From assembly GCF_001540865.1 (NCBI RefSeq), contig NC_033621.1:9088435-9152434 (forward strand): a stretch of DNA of 64,000 bases, read 5' to 3'. Of the stretch, positions 35,831 through 46,600 are shown piece by piece. Positions within the stretch are counted from its first letter, which is position 1. Every line of letters begins with the position of its first letter. The DNA is from Ananas comosus. Taxonomy: Eukaryota; Streptophyta; Magnoliopsida; Poales; Bromeliaceae. The notes beneath the pieces were generated by a model. That model was not told the DNA's origin, searched no databases, and worked only from the letters and a program-made list of their open reading frames with translations. Position numbers and translations under genes: made by a program.

Positions 35831-36099
35831 GTTTTTACTCAGTCTTTTGTTTGTCTTGAATATCAATCCATTTATTTGTGCAGATCTATCTTTTGTGTAT
35901 AGATTACTTTTGGTGATTGATTAGTTTTGGCTTATTTGCAATACTTTTAGATATCCAATTACGAATTTTGTGAGGTTTTGTAGAGTTTTTCTTATAATTA
36001 CCAACATTTTTTTTTTTTTTTTGTGAAAATCAGATTTGTAGCTCACTCTGTTTTTTTTAAAACAAACTAATTACCGTTTAATTTTTTTTTTAAAAAAAA

Positions 36100-36502
36100 G
36101 TGTTACTATTTCTTGTGTGGGGCCGTGCAGCCAATGCAGCTGCATGTGCTGCTAGGCCCGGTCCTAGCCCGCCCACGTGCGGCTATAAAGGACATCGGGC
36201 CCAGCCCTGCTTGAGCTCCCGCGCACTTTGTGCACAACCCGCCCTGCCCATCTTGAGCCCGCCTGCACGTAGCCGTGCTAGCTGTTGGACCCGGCCTTGC
36301 CTGAGACCTACTCCTCGCACTGTGCACAGGCTATAAAGCTGGCCCGAATTTTGTTTTATTTATCAAAAAAGAAAAAAAGAAAAGGCAGACTACCGATCTA
36401 TATCCATGTATGAAATTGGGAACCCAAAAATTGTTCGGCAGCCTCCTCCTCACTCCAGTGGGGTCCCTTTTTTTTTTCACTCTCTCACTCTCTATCTCTC
36501 TC
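36100..36502. other. GC-rich unassigned block
   Basis: 36115-36345 is GC-rich with repeated 'gcccgcc', 'ggcccgg' and 'ctataaag' words, open on both strands but without recognisable motifs. It is followed by a CT-rich run up to the hAT-like element. Probably a repeat-derived block. Confidence 0.3.
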
Positions 36503-37096
36503 TAGGGGTGGCAATCCAGCTCGCTGTTCGCGAGCCAGCTCGTGTTCGGCTCGAAATGAACTCGAGATCGGCTCGTCGTTTAGTAAACGACCCGAACACG
36601 AGCTGAATTTTTCAGCTCGTTTAATAAACAGCCGAACAAGAGCTGGGTCAGCTCGCTCCTGTTCGCTCGACAACAGCTCGAATACATATATTTTATATTA
36701 TATAATTTATTTAATTTATATTTTTATATATAAATAAATAATTATATATAAATATATATTTTATTATTTAATTTTTAGCAAAATAAAAATATAAATCGAG
36801 CTTAATTATAAAAAAACTCATTTATATGTAAAGTTTCAACTATTACATCAAAGTTTAATGGATAAGATTTTAAATTTATTTTTTATAATATATTAATATA
36901 ATATTTTTTAATTTATTGTTCGTTGATGGCCACTCGTGAGCCAGCTCGTGTTCGGCTCGTTAATAAACGAGCCGAACACGAGCTGGATTTTTCGGCTCGA
37001 TACTTTAGTGAGCCAGCTCGTGTTCGGCTCGTTTAATAAACGAGCCGAACACGAGCCGACCCAGCTCGCTCGTGTTCGCTCGTTTACAACCCGCTA
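36503..37096. mobile_element. Non-autonomous hAT-like element, CGAGCC-rich family, copy 2 (inverted)
   Basis: Opposite orientation to copy 1 at 26171-26700. Left end 'taggggtggcaatccagctc' matches the reverse complement of that copy's right end; the other end, 'cgtttacaacccgcta', is a decayed form of its left end. Flanks tctctctc (36495-36502) and tctctccc (37097-37104) are an 8-base duplication with one mismatch. Subterminal arrays of 'cagctcgtgttcggctcg' and the AT-rich centre are shared. Non-coding. Confidence 0.75.
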
Positions 37097-37169
37097 TCTC
37101 TCCCACACACTCTACACCCTTTTTTTTTTGTTTTCCTTCTCTCAACACCTTTTCCTTTTTGTTTTTCTT

Positions 37170-37545
37170 TATAATAAGTGTAAAATTTTTTGCATGAACA
37201 ACCCTATTAAAAATAGTCGATATAATAAAATTAAAATTTCATATGGTGTAAAAAAAAATTGTACACCGAGTGTATAAGACATGCTCATATACAATCTATA
37301 ATTTGAATTCTTTTTTATTTTTTTCCTACACCAAGTGTAAAATTTTATCGCATGGACCAACCCTATTTTTTAATAGTCCATATAACAAAATTAAAACTTC
37401 ATACAGTGTAAAAAAAGTTATACACTGAGTGTATAAGACATGCTCATATATAATCTATAATTTGAATTGGGAACCCAAACCTTTTTTTTTTTGTTTTTGC
37501 CTACACCAAGTGTAAAATTTTATTGCATGGACTAATGTGTAGGCA
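37170..37545. repeat. Degenerate tandem repeat, about 150-175 bp unit, 2.3 copies
   Basis: The unit running from 'agtgtaaaatttt..gcatg' through 'gacatgctcatat' to 'tctataatttgaatt' occurs at about 37176-37313 and 37330-37470, with a third partial start near 37505. Each unit has an internal inverted pair ('ggtgtaaaaaaaaattgtacacc'-like). Non-coding, AT-rich. Confidence 0.65.
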
Positions 37546-37580
37546 ATATTTCAATTCTTCTAATTTTTATTCAATATATN

Positions 37581-37866
37581 CGAAAACGCCCAGCCCGAGC
37601 CTCGGGTTGGCTGAGAAGCGGCCAAAGTCGATGGCTGTACCGGTACAGCCATCACTCCCGTACTGGTACACAGCCCTCTGAAGGCAACCCGAGAGCTAAC
37701 CAAAAATCCGATTTTTCGGGTTTTCGTGCTCGCCTTTAAACCTCACTTCTCGGGATGCGAGCCATAGGTCGGAACACTGTCAACGACCCACCAGAAAATC
37801 TGGAATTGCTCAGCACACAGCTCGAACACTCGAACCTCGCAATTTGCAAAGGTCCAGTGTGTTACA
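37581..37866 (-). mobile_element. LTR terminal fragment, minus orientation
   Basis: It ends 'tgcaaaggtccagtgtgttaca', nearly the same as the terminus of the solo LTR at 2674-5217 ('ggtccagtgtgctaca'), so it is the first part of such an LTR on the minus strand. It contains the palindromic 'tgtaccggtaca' near 37640. The left side is truncated at the AT-rich repeat. Confidence 0.6.
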
Positions 37867-38655
37867 GACATGGAACCAGCTAAAAGTAATTTTTGGGCAA
37901 AACTTCAACTACAAGGCTACATGTGTTAAATTTGAAATTCCAGTTGCACATGAAGGACCGGAAGCACACCATGGGTGAGCACCATTGTCACACCCGATGC
38001 CCCTTTTGAAAGTATTTTTGAAAAATCTTTTATTTTGAAATTAGAGTTAAAGAAAAATCTTTTGTTTTGAAAAATCTTCACGTAGCGCCCAACCTTCATT
38101 GTAATATACTGAACTATCACAAAGGCAAAGTCATGGTATGAGATGATGTCAGTGCTTTTAGAGAGTTTTGTGTTGAGTTGGAGCTATTCTATGCGAAAGA
38201 TATGCGAAAACGGAACTTAAAAGTTAACTCAGCTAAAATTTGAGTTTTAGAGTGGTTCTGGATGCTCAGAAGTTGTTGTGGACGCTCGAAAGTTTAGAGT
38301 TGAGGAGAGTTGCCAATTCGAATGATCTGGTGGATCGGACACTCGAAAAAGTTTGGGTGGAGTTTCGGACGCCCTGATGTGGCGAGAGTTAAATAGAAAG
38401 GTTGAAGTCACTCCTTACGCAAGATTGCAAATGCTTGAAAGTATTGTAACAGCCTAAAAGTTTAAGGATAAGGCTGTGAAAGGCGGAAAGCGAGGAGCAG
38501 GTGAGTCATTATGTAGATTTTGGATGCCCAAGGGGGCGGTTAGGGTGTTTGAAAGGCTGAGCTAGTTTTGGGCATTTGAGTGCAATAGTGGACGCCTCAA
38601 AACCATCAAATCAATGAGCCATAGGATGCCCTAATGTGGTTCCAGGCGGTCGAAT
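37867..38655. other. Unassigned, probably retroelement internal sequence
   Basis: Contains recurrent phrases such as 'ggacgctcgaaagttt', 'ggatgctcagaagtt' and 'ggacgccc' but no sustained frame or recognisable protein. It lies between two LTR pieces, so a decayed internal region is plausible. Confidence 0.3.
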
Positions 38656-41422
38656 TGTCACACCCCGCGACCGCCCGCCCATTTGGCCGGGTCGCGGCGC
38701 CGCAACAAACCGCCGAATGGACAGGGTTTCCCCTGTATCGCAGACAGAGTCTCCCCTGTACATTCAAGGCGTCGCAATCAATATAATGTACGAAGTTCCA
38801 ACCAGGAACACATTTCAATCAAAGATTGCATAAGGAAGTATCAAAAACATAATCTACTTGCTATTACAAGCATTCACATTATTTAGATACATTTTACATC
38901 ACAATTTCATTGTACATTTAACTTCCAAATACAATCATGCTTTTATTACAAATTATTACAATCTTATTCCTTTCATTTTCTTACATCCCTAAGTAAAGCC
39001 GACTCAGGGTACCGCTATCTCTGGTCTCGGTGGTAGGGCGCTAACTATGGAGCTACGCCCTCGCCTCGCGCCGCCGTGTCCCTCACGCGTGAACCTGTAA
39101 CACCCTAAAACAACGTGGGGTGAGAACCAACTCCATGGTTCCCAGTGGGTACGGCCACCCAAGGGAAATGCTCGACCAACAGGTTCAAAGGAGGCAACTG
39201 CAGGTTAGTTTAATAAACAGATAGATATATATATCTTGATTATACAACGAATAAAACCATGCATTGCCTCACAAACGTAATAATGCAATGTTATATGCAA
39301 ATCATGCAATGATGCAACTATACAACCAACTAGCAGTTCATTCGATACTACTTTCAATTCTGCTAACCATAGCTCATCCGTTTGATATCTAAGGTTTCCT
39401 CTATCTTAGATTCTTGTCAATCACCGTTTTAATCATAAAGTTTCATCTACCTTTACAAGGCTAACCACCCGACTCGGTTTTGAGTCAATCGTCTGCGGAG
39501 TACCGCACTAGAACCAGGCTCGAGGCGATGGACGTCTCACATACACCTCAGCCCTAAATCCTCTCGACTGGGATACCAAATCCATAACTCATAATGCATA
39601 CTTGTTGTACATTCATTTGGCTATGACCCAATCTTACCGGTTAACCATGTTAACCCCAATAACTCACCATCCAAAATCCCTTAATAGCGGGGGATTCGAA
39701 CCTCCCTAGGGACCGTCATCTAGGGGTACTTTACCACGCCCAGTGGTGACCAACTCCGGAGCGCACCGCCCGAGGGGAGCTACCTCCTTCAAGCCAAGAC
39801 GTAACGTGAGTATCGATCCAATCCTCAACTTGAGAATTCATAGCCACTCGTCACAATGCCATTGTCATAATAGGTTTTCTACCTATTTAATCATGCCACT
39901 CTCTATGTCAACTTGGACCAATGTCAATATGGTTAAACTATGTTTAACAACCACTTTCTTGATGCCAATCATGTCTCTATTTTCATTGTCACCCTTGTTT
40001 ACTATTGTCTAAGTCCGACTTATGTTCTTTAACAATAGGTTTAATGCCACACATGATTCCAACCTAACTTCTTTGACACTAGGTTAATGTCTAACCTATG
40101 TTTATTCACACTAGGTTCATATTGTCCATGTTCAACCTAGGTTCCTGACTCTAGGTTAAGTGCCACTCAATCTAATATATGTCCAATGTCAAGCTCTCTA
40201 TTATAGAGTTATCGATCCAATTCATGCAATTATCTAGCATTTACATAGCATATTTATCATGCATTCTACGATAATTATTATATAGCAACCATACAAAGTA
40301 TTTGCCTAGCTTTTACATCATGTAATTTACATGCATTCTTTTAGTGTTAACTACATGCATCATCTCAATGCCGACATACATTACAACTAGCATGTACTTT
40401 CCCAATGCATTATTATGCAATTATCCTGTAGTATGCATTTTCATAATGTCAATATGCTTATTGCCATCTAACATGTGTCCATATTTAGCAATTTCTCAAA
40501 CTCATATAATTAACAATATGTTAACATTCATTTATATGCTCATGTTCTCTAATACATGTCAACATGAATTTCATAATGCTAAATGCCCCTAGCATGTATT
40601 TCACTAAGCATACATACTAATATGCAAATTACAAACTAGCATGCATTTATACAATGCTAATATGCCCGTATGCACATACACGTATGCATCAACAAGGTTC
40701 CATATTTCGTTTTGACATGCGGGGCGACCAAGTCCCTTCGGTAAACAGAACCCACCTCAAATCGCTTTCCGATTGCTTGTCGACACTTGCAATCGGCCTC
40801 CCGCGGCACGCGGCACCCGGCACCCGGTTTGGCCCGATCTCTCGCGCGACCACTCGAACGGCCTCCAATCCACGATGCGGAAATTAAAGGTCTTCGGTTA
40901 TGTGCCACGATGCTTCAAATCCATTTTCATGAATTTACGATATCTCCTCGGCCCTCCAGGCGAAAACGAAGCCTAAACATCTGTTTCTTTAATAACTTTA
41001 CAATGGCTCGACGAATCGCCGAACCGACTTCGCCAACGTGTTCGTATACCTAGCAATTAGGTTTACATAGGGTCAAAATAGATCAAACCCATATATTTTA
41101 CAAAACTCCATTCGGAGCCTTAACATGCAATTAACCTCTAAATAATGCAAATTAAATAGAGAGAGTATGTTTAGAACACTCTAGATACTACTAGAATATC
41201 ATTCATGAAGGATTTAAACAAAATCCCAAACGCTTACCAAAACGTGAATGCCGCGACGAAAACACGCCGCTCCAACGGACGCACGAAAGCTCGATCCGTC
41301 GCCTCCAACGCGTTTACAAGCATCTTCTCCACCAACCCTCCAATTTTTAGAGAGAGATTTAGAGAGATGAGAGAGATATCTAGAGAGAGGTAGATGTGTT
41401 TCTCTCTCTATCTCCATGAGTA

Positions 41423-41462
<40 letters not shown>

Positions 41463-42003
41463 GTGTGTGTGCTCGGGCTGAAGGAGGGGAAGAAGCACAT
41501 TGCTTTTTATATATTACACCCCAAAACACTATTCACTCCAGGCAGTTTTTGCAGTTCGGAACAATTGGAGCCCTTCTGAATGTCCGTTTGATCTCAAATT
41601 TGACAGGCAGGCTCAGTTTAACGTACCGAGTAAGAATATATTTTAAGTTTTCAGTTTCAACCCCATTTGGTCACCGAAAATTGTACCGAACTGTAATCTT
41701 TATCAGATAGCTGTCGTATTCTATTTCTCACTCTACGGGTGTCAGAAAAATATGAAACTTTAAATCTAGCCTCATAAAATATTTCTGACATATCCTCCAA
41801 TTTTCATAATTTTCTGAGACTGTGCATTTTCTGCTAATTTATCTGTCCCGTTTCCAACAGAAAATTCTAAATCTTCTGTTTTCATTCCGATTTCAGCACA
41901 AGTCACTTCTGACTTATGTTTTACTTCTACAAATTCAATAAAAATAGTTTCTCACACTATTTTTATTTATTTTTATTTTTATACTAAAATCTGGTATGTT
42001 ACA
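38656..42003 (-). mobile_element. 3' LTR (3.35 kb) of a minus-oriented Ty3-type element
   Basis: On the minus strand it runs from TGTAACATACC to GGGGTGTGACA. Immediately outside at 42004-42016 is 'ttctccacccctt', whose complement is a polypurine tract (AAGGGGTGGAGAA), followed by 'tttcgtccgcgaaatt', the same arrangement that adjoins the chromovirus integrase end near 63028. It is therefore a 3' LTR. Inside are 'gtacggccaccc' and 'ggttctcaccc' blocks shared with the other LTRs, a tandem (GT)n at about 41421-41468 and a GA-rich leader near 41340-41400. The open frames are non-coding. Confidence 0.75.
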
Positions 42004-42470
42004 TTCTCCACCCCTTAAAAAGAATTTCGTCCGCGAAATTCAAACCACGCCTCAATTCAGCTCCGCGAGCAATTGAGGGTACCAACTCTTTCTCCCACTC
42101 CAGAGCGGCTTCACACTATCGTTGTTCCAGAAGCGGCTCATACCGAAGGACGTGGGTTTAATCCTAAACTCATTTGCAAAGTGTGATACAAACGTGCATC
42201 ACGGGTCTTACAAGTCATAGTGGCAGCGCAAGTCGGTACTCGACGACTCTACGCGCTCCAACACCACTCACCATTCGATACACAAAGAACTCTTCTTTGC
42301 ACTTACCTTCCCTTCAGGGAATACATTCTGATTCGATCACCGACATTGCTTAGGAGCAATATCACCGGTGCATCGCTCCGTCGCGAGTGCTCTAATTCGC
42401 ACTGACCCTTAACTTTAACGCGAGATGGCCTACTTCGGCACATCTCAAGAATGAATCATTACTTAATTCT
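42004..42470 (-). mobile_element. Truncated internal end of the minus-oriented element
   Basis: After the polypurine tract the sequence resembles the corresponding part of the nested element at 54547-55200 ('caatatcaccggtgcat' against 'caatatcgccggtgcat', 'gacggcat'/'gatggcct', 'cacatc'). No gag or pol frame remains. It is cut at about 42470 by the TIR element that follows. Confidence 0.5.
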
Positions 42471-43195
42471 GTTTGGTTTATCACCTGAATCGGAATCAAA
42501 ATAAATAATTCCCATTGTCGGTGTTTGGTTCAGGTGGATATAAAAAACGTAATCAAATTAATATACTAACATTATATTTATAATATATTAATTTAAATTC
42601 AAATTAAATATTAAATATTAAAAATTTACATCAAAATTTTGAAATAATGATAAAATTTTAAATCTATTTTTTTAAAAAAATTTAAACTTTTAAGTTGAGT
42701 GGATAATTCAAAATATGAAACTAAATTTTGATTTATTCAAATTCAAACTTAAAATTAGAATTTAAATTTTAATTTGAATCCATAAATTTAATTTAAGTTT
42801 GAAATAAAAGTTGAATAAAACTTCATATAAATTAAAATTTAATTTAAATTCAAATTTATAAGTTAGATTCAAAATACTTGATTAAATTTTAATTTTTAAT
42901 TTAAGTTCAAATTAAAATTTAAAATTATATATTTAATTTTTAAATTTTAACTCATATTTTAATTAAAAAATTAAAAAAATAAATTTAATTTGAATAAATA
43001 TCCATTCCGTCCGGATTCAACTTCCAATCCGGCCTTCTAGGCCGGATTGAAAAAAGAGGCGATTGGGGGATTCCCATTCCACTCGGGAATCGGAATCGGA
43101 ATGAAACTCCCGCGTACCAAATACCCACAAACGGATTCACCCATTCCGATTCCGATTCTAGGGTAAAAAAGGAGCGAACCAAACACGCCCTTATA
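42471..43195. mobile_element. AT-rich element with TGTTTGGTT / AACCAAACA ends
   Basis: Left 'tgtttggtttatcacctgaatcgg' and right 'ccgattctagggt...gaaccaaacacgccc' form an imperfect inverted repeat; both sides also carry several 'ggaatcggaatc' or 'gattccgattcc' words. The 400-bp centre consists of 'aaatttaaattc' words. This is the layout of hAT or Harbinger-type MITEs. The target duplication is not clear, so the borders are approximate. Confidence 0.55.
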
Positions 43196-43657
43196 CTATG
43201 ATGAGATGAACTTGTATCCATATTTTGGAAGTTGTAAATGTAAATCAGCTGAGGTTCATGTTGAATGTGATGTAATAGATAGAATGTTCTCTCTTTTATT
43301 CACTTTGTATGTACTTGTGATTCTTGCTCTTACTTGTATAGCACTTGTGGTGCTTTTATCGTCGTTTGTATGGATCATGTATGCATTTGAATTGTTCCTG
43401 GACAAATTCTTGCACATGATCTGGTTGTTGAGCCTTGGGCGGACAAGGGAGGTGCTGTCCGTTCGGTGTTTGTTCGACGTGCCCAAACCAACCAAATTGG
43501 CGTTTGCGGGGCGTGACAGTGATTTACTAAAGGCATAGTCACTGATTCATTATGATGTTCATACCAACTCATGGCATATGTTCTATATTTCTAAACCTCC
43601 AGTTTAGGAAGTAAACAAGTATTATGCAAATATTTCTACTTGACTACACAAGTATAT
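43196..43657 (+). mobile_element. LTR end fragment, plus orientation
   Basis: It ends 'ggggcgtgaca' at 43518 after 'gtccgttcggtgtttgttcga', matching the end of the LTR at 43658-50058 ('gtccgttcggcggtctgtt' then 'ggggcgtgaca'). The 139 bases after it, up to 43657, are unassigned. Confidence 0.5.
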
Positions 43658-46600
43658 TGTAATATACCGAATTTCTAATTTATGAAGTTACGATGTATGT
43701 TAGCTTAGAAAGCCATTGGAATCATTCCGGCGAAGTTTGGGAGCATTCGGGTGCTTCGGTGCGTATAGGGCATGAAAACGGAACCCGAAAGGCTATGTTG
43801 GACCGTGGACTAAATCTAGCATTAGCGTGGATGAAAAGATGATGAAAACATATTCGAAAACATGTTTGAAGAGTCTCGGTTCGATTTGAAATAAATCGGA
43901 GGTCAAACGAGCGAAAACGGAGTGAAAACCGACGAAGGCTGAAAATGCTGAAAAATTGGCTAAGTCTGGAACTTTGGTCCTTCGGGGACCGGTCTCTCAC
44001 TGCCTGGGACCGGTCCCAGAGACTCGAAAATGCCCAGTTCGGGCTGCTGCGAGAAAAGCATTGTGGAGGGGCTTAAGTGCAAAATGACACTTATGAGAGT
44101 GTATAGAGAGGATCCTTTCTCTCTTTCTCTCATTTCTCTCACTCTCCCACACTAAAACCTCTCCCTCTCTCTCTCTAGAAAGAAAGGAAGGAGAAGAAGA
44201 GGAGAAAGAAAGGGACGAAGAAGATGAAGGAGAAGAGGCCAAGAATATGGAGCTTCATCTTCATTTTCTTCCTTGAGCCATTGGAGCAAGCTTAGAGAGG
44301 TAAGCCTTATTGTAAGGTACCGGACTTCTAAAATCATGAAGTTATGGTTTATGTGAGGTTAGAAAGCCATTCGAATGGTTCCGGTGAAGTTCGGTGAAGT
44401 TCGGAGGCATTCGGGCGTTTCGGTGCGCATAGGTGCGGAAACGGGACCCGAAAGGCTATGTTGGGCCGTGAGCTAAATCCGGCGTTAGTGCGGATGAAAA
44501 GATGAGGAAAATACGCTTGAGAACATGTTTGGAGAGTCTCGGTTCGATTTGAGACGAATCGGAGGTCAAACGAGCGAAAACGGACGAAAACGGGCGAAAA
44601 TGCTGAAAATTTGGCTAAGTCCTTGAGGCTGAGTTCTGGACCTTCGGGGACCGGTCTCTCAGCCAAGGACCGGTCTCTCAGGGACCGGTCCCTCACCGCA
44701 AGGACCGGTCCCCGAACGCGAAAAACGCCCAGTTTGAGCTGATGCGAGGTTAGAAGAGTTGGGGGGCTTATTTGGAAATGTTACAATGTGAGAGGGGGTT
44801 AAGAGAGGACTCTCTCTCTCTCTTTCTCTCATTCCCTCACTCTCCCTCATGTTTCTCTCTCTCTCTCTCTCTAAACGAAAGAAAAAGAAGAAGGGGAGAA
44901 AGAAGAGAAGAAGAAGAAAAAGAAGAAGAAGAGGAAGGAGAAGAAGGAGAAGAAGATCAAGAAGGAGATCAACTCCACCTTCTTCTCTCCCTCCTTGCTA
45001 TTGGAGCATCTTGAGAGGTAAGCCCTTAGCCCTCTCATGGTAAATCCCTAGATGTAGGGTTTTGATCTCTAGAAATGGTTTAATTGGATTCCTAGCAAGC
45101 TTAATAGATGTTTAATGCTAGAATCTAGAGATTTAAAGGTAGGTTTTTACCTAATTGGAATCTAGGGTTCCAAAATGGCGTCTTGATATATATGAGGGTT
45201 TGATCTCTTTTAACCCTCTGTAAACCTAATTGCTAGGTCTACGAACGCGTTGGCGAAGACGGTTCGGCAATCCGGCGAGCCGTTACAAAGTTATTAAAGA
45301 AACGGCCGTTTAGGCTTTGGGTTCGCCGGGAGGGCCGAGGCGACGTCGTAAAATCATGGGATTGGATTTGGAGCACCGTAGCAGCAAGGCGAAGACCTTT
45401 AACTCTTGAAACAACGAAGCGGAACGCTCTTGGAGAACAACTGTGAGATCGGGCCCAAACGGGTGCCGAGTGCCGCGGGAGGCCGATTGCAAGTGTCGAC
45501 AAGCAATCGGAAAGCGTTAAAAGGTGGGTTGTGCTTACCGAAGCAACTAGGTCGCCTTTATGTCTAAGAAAGACTAAGAATCCATGTTGATGCATATAGA
45601 TGTAAATGGAGCATGAAAATGATGCATGTTAATGTAAATGTAAATGCCGAGTAGAAATGCATAATGATAAGATGCAAGTAGCTAAACAATGCATGATAAT
45701 AATGATATGATGTAAATGCTAAGTAGATGCATATAACAGATTATATATGTATGTGAATAAGAATGAAATGCATGTTGATAACTCTAGAATGAGTAGAATG
45801 CTTAGTTGGACAACTAGCTTGTGAATAGATCGAGTGGCATCTAACTTAGTGTTAAAGAACATAGGTCATGAGTAGACCTAGAATCAAATAGATCGAGTGG
45901 CATCCAACCTAGTGTTAATAAACATAGGTCGGACATAGTGATGTGGAACCTAGAGTTTTATAACCTAGGCTGTGGAATAGTAAACCTAGAGTGGCATTGA
46001 ACCTAGGTTGTTGAGTATAGTGGTAGCAACCACTAGGATGTTTTAGGTCGACAGCATAGGGTTGGCTATGGACCCTCGACCTGTGGAAGTGGATTCCGGA
46101 ATCCCAGGACTTGTGCTATGCTAACCTTGGTATCAAGGCTAGGGCGTGTGCGACGATTTCGCCGCCGAGGTTGATACCAAGGATGGATTGGGAGGTGAGC
46201 GCGCAGAGATCACCGCCCGGGGCTTGAACCATTGACGTGGCGTGTGCGACGATTTCGCCGCCGGATGGTTAAGCCAGTTTGTGGATTATGCCGCCAGATC
46301 GACTTGAGCCATTGTTGGGTGAGGTGCGATTCGTTCGCCGCCAGATGGCCAAGTCAAGGGACTTGAACCAGTGTTCGGCGTGTGCGACGACTTCGCCGCC
46401 AGCTGGTTAAGTCACAGAGTGCGGCCAGTGCGCGGACTATCCGCGGATGATTGACTCGAGGCCGAGTCGGGTGGTTAGCTTGATTAGGTTAATAGAAACC
46501 TTATAAGCTAGTGATAATGGTAAGAGCTAAGGTAATAGAGACCTTAGAGGCAATGTGAACTTGAGTTGTGAACTAAGGTAGTAGAACCTTAGAGGCTAAA

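Noticed and set aside
36100..36336. GC-rich + strand frame of 78 residues
   Set aside because: Open in several frames, built of repeated GCCCGCC words, no domain or splice support.
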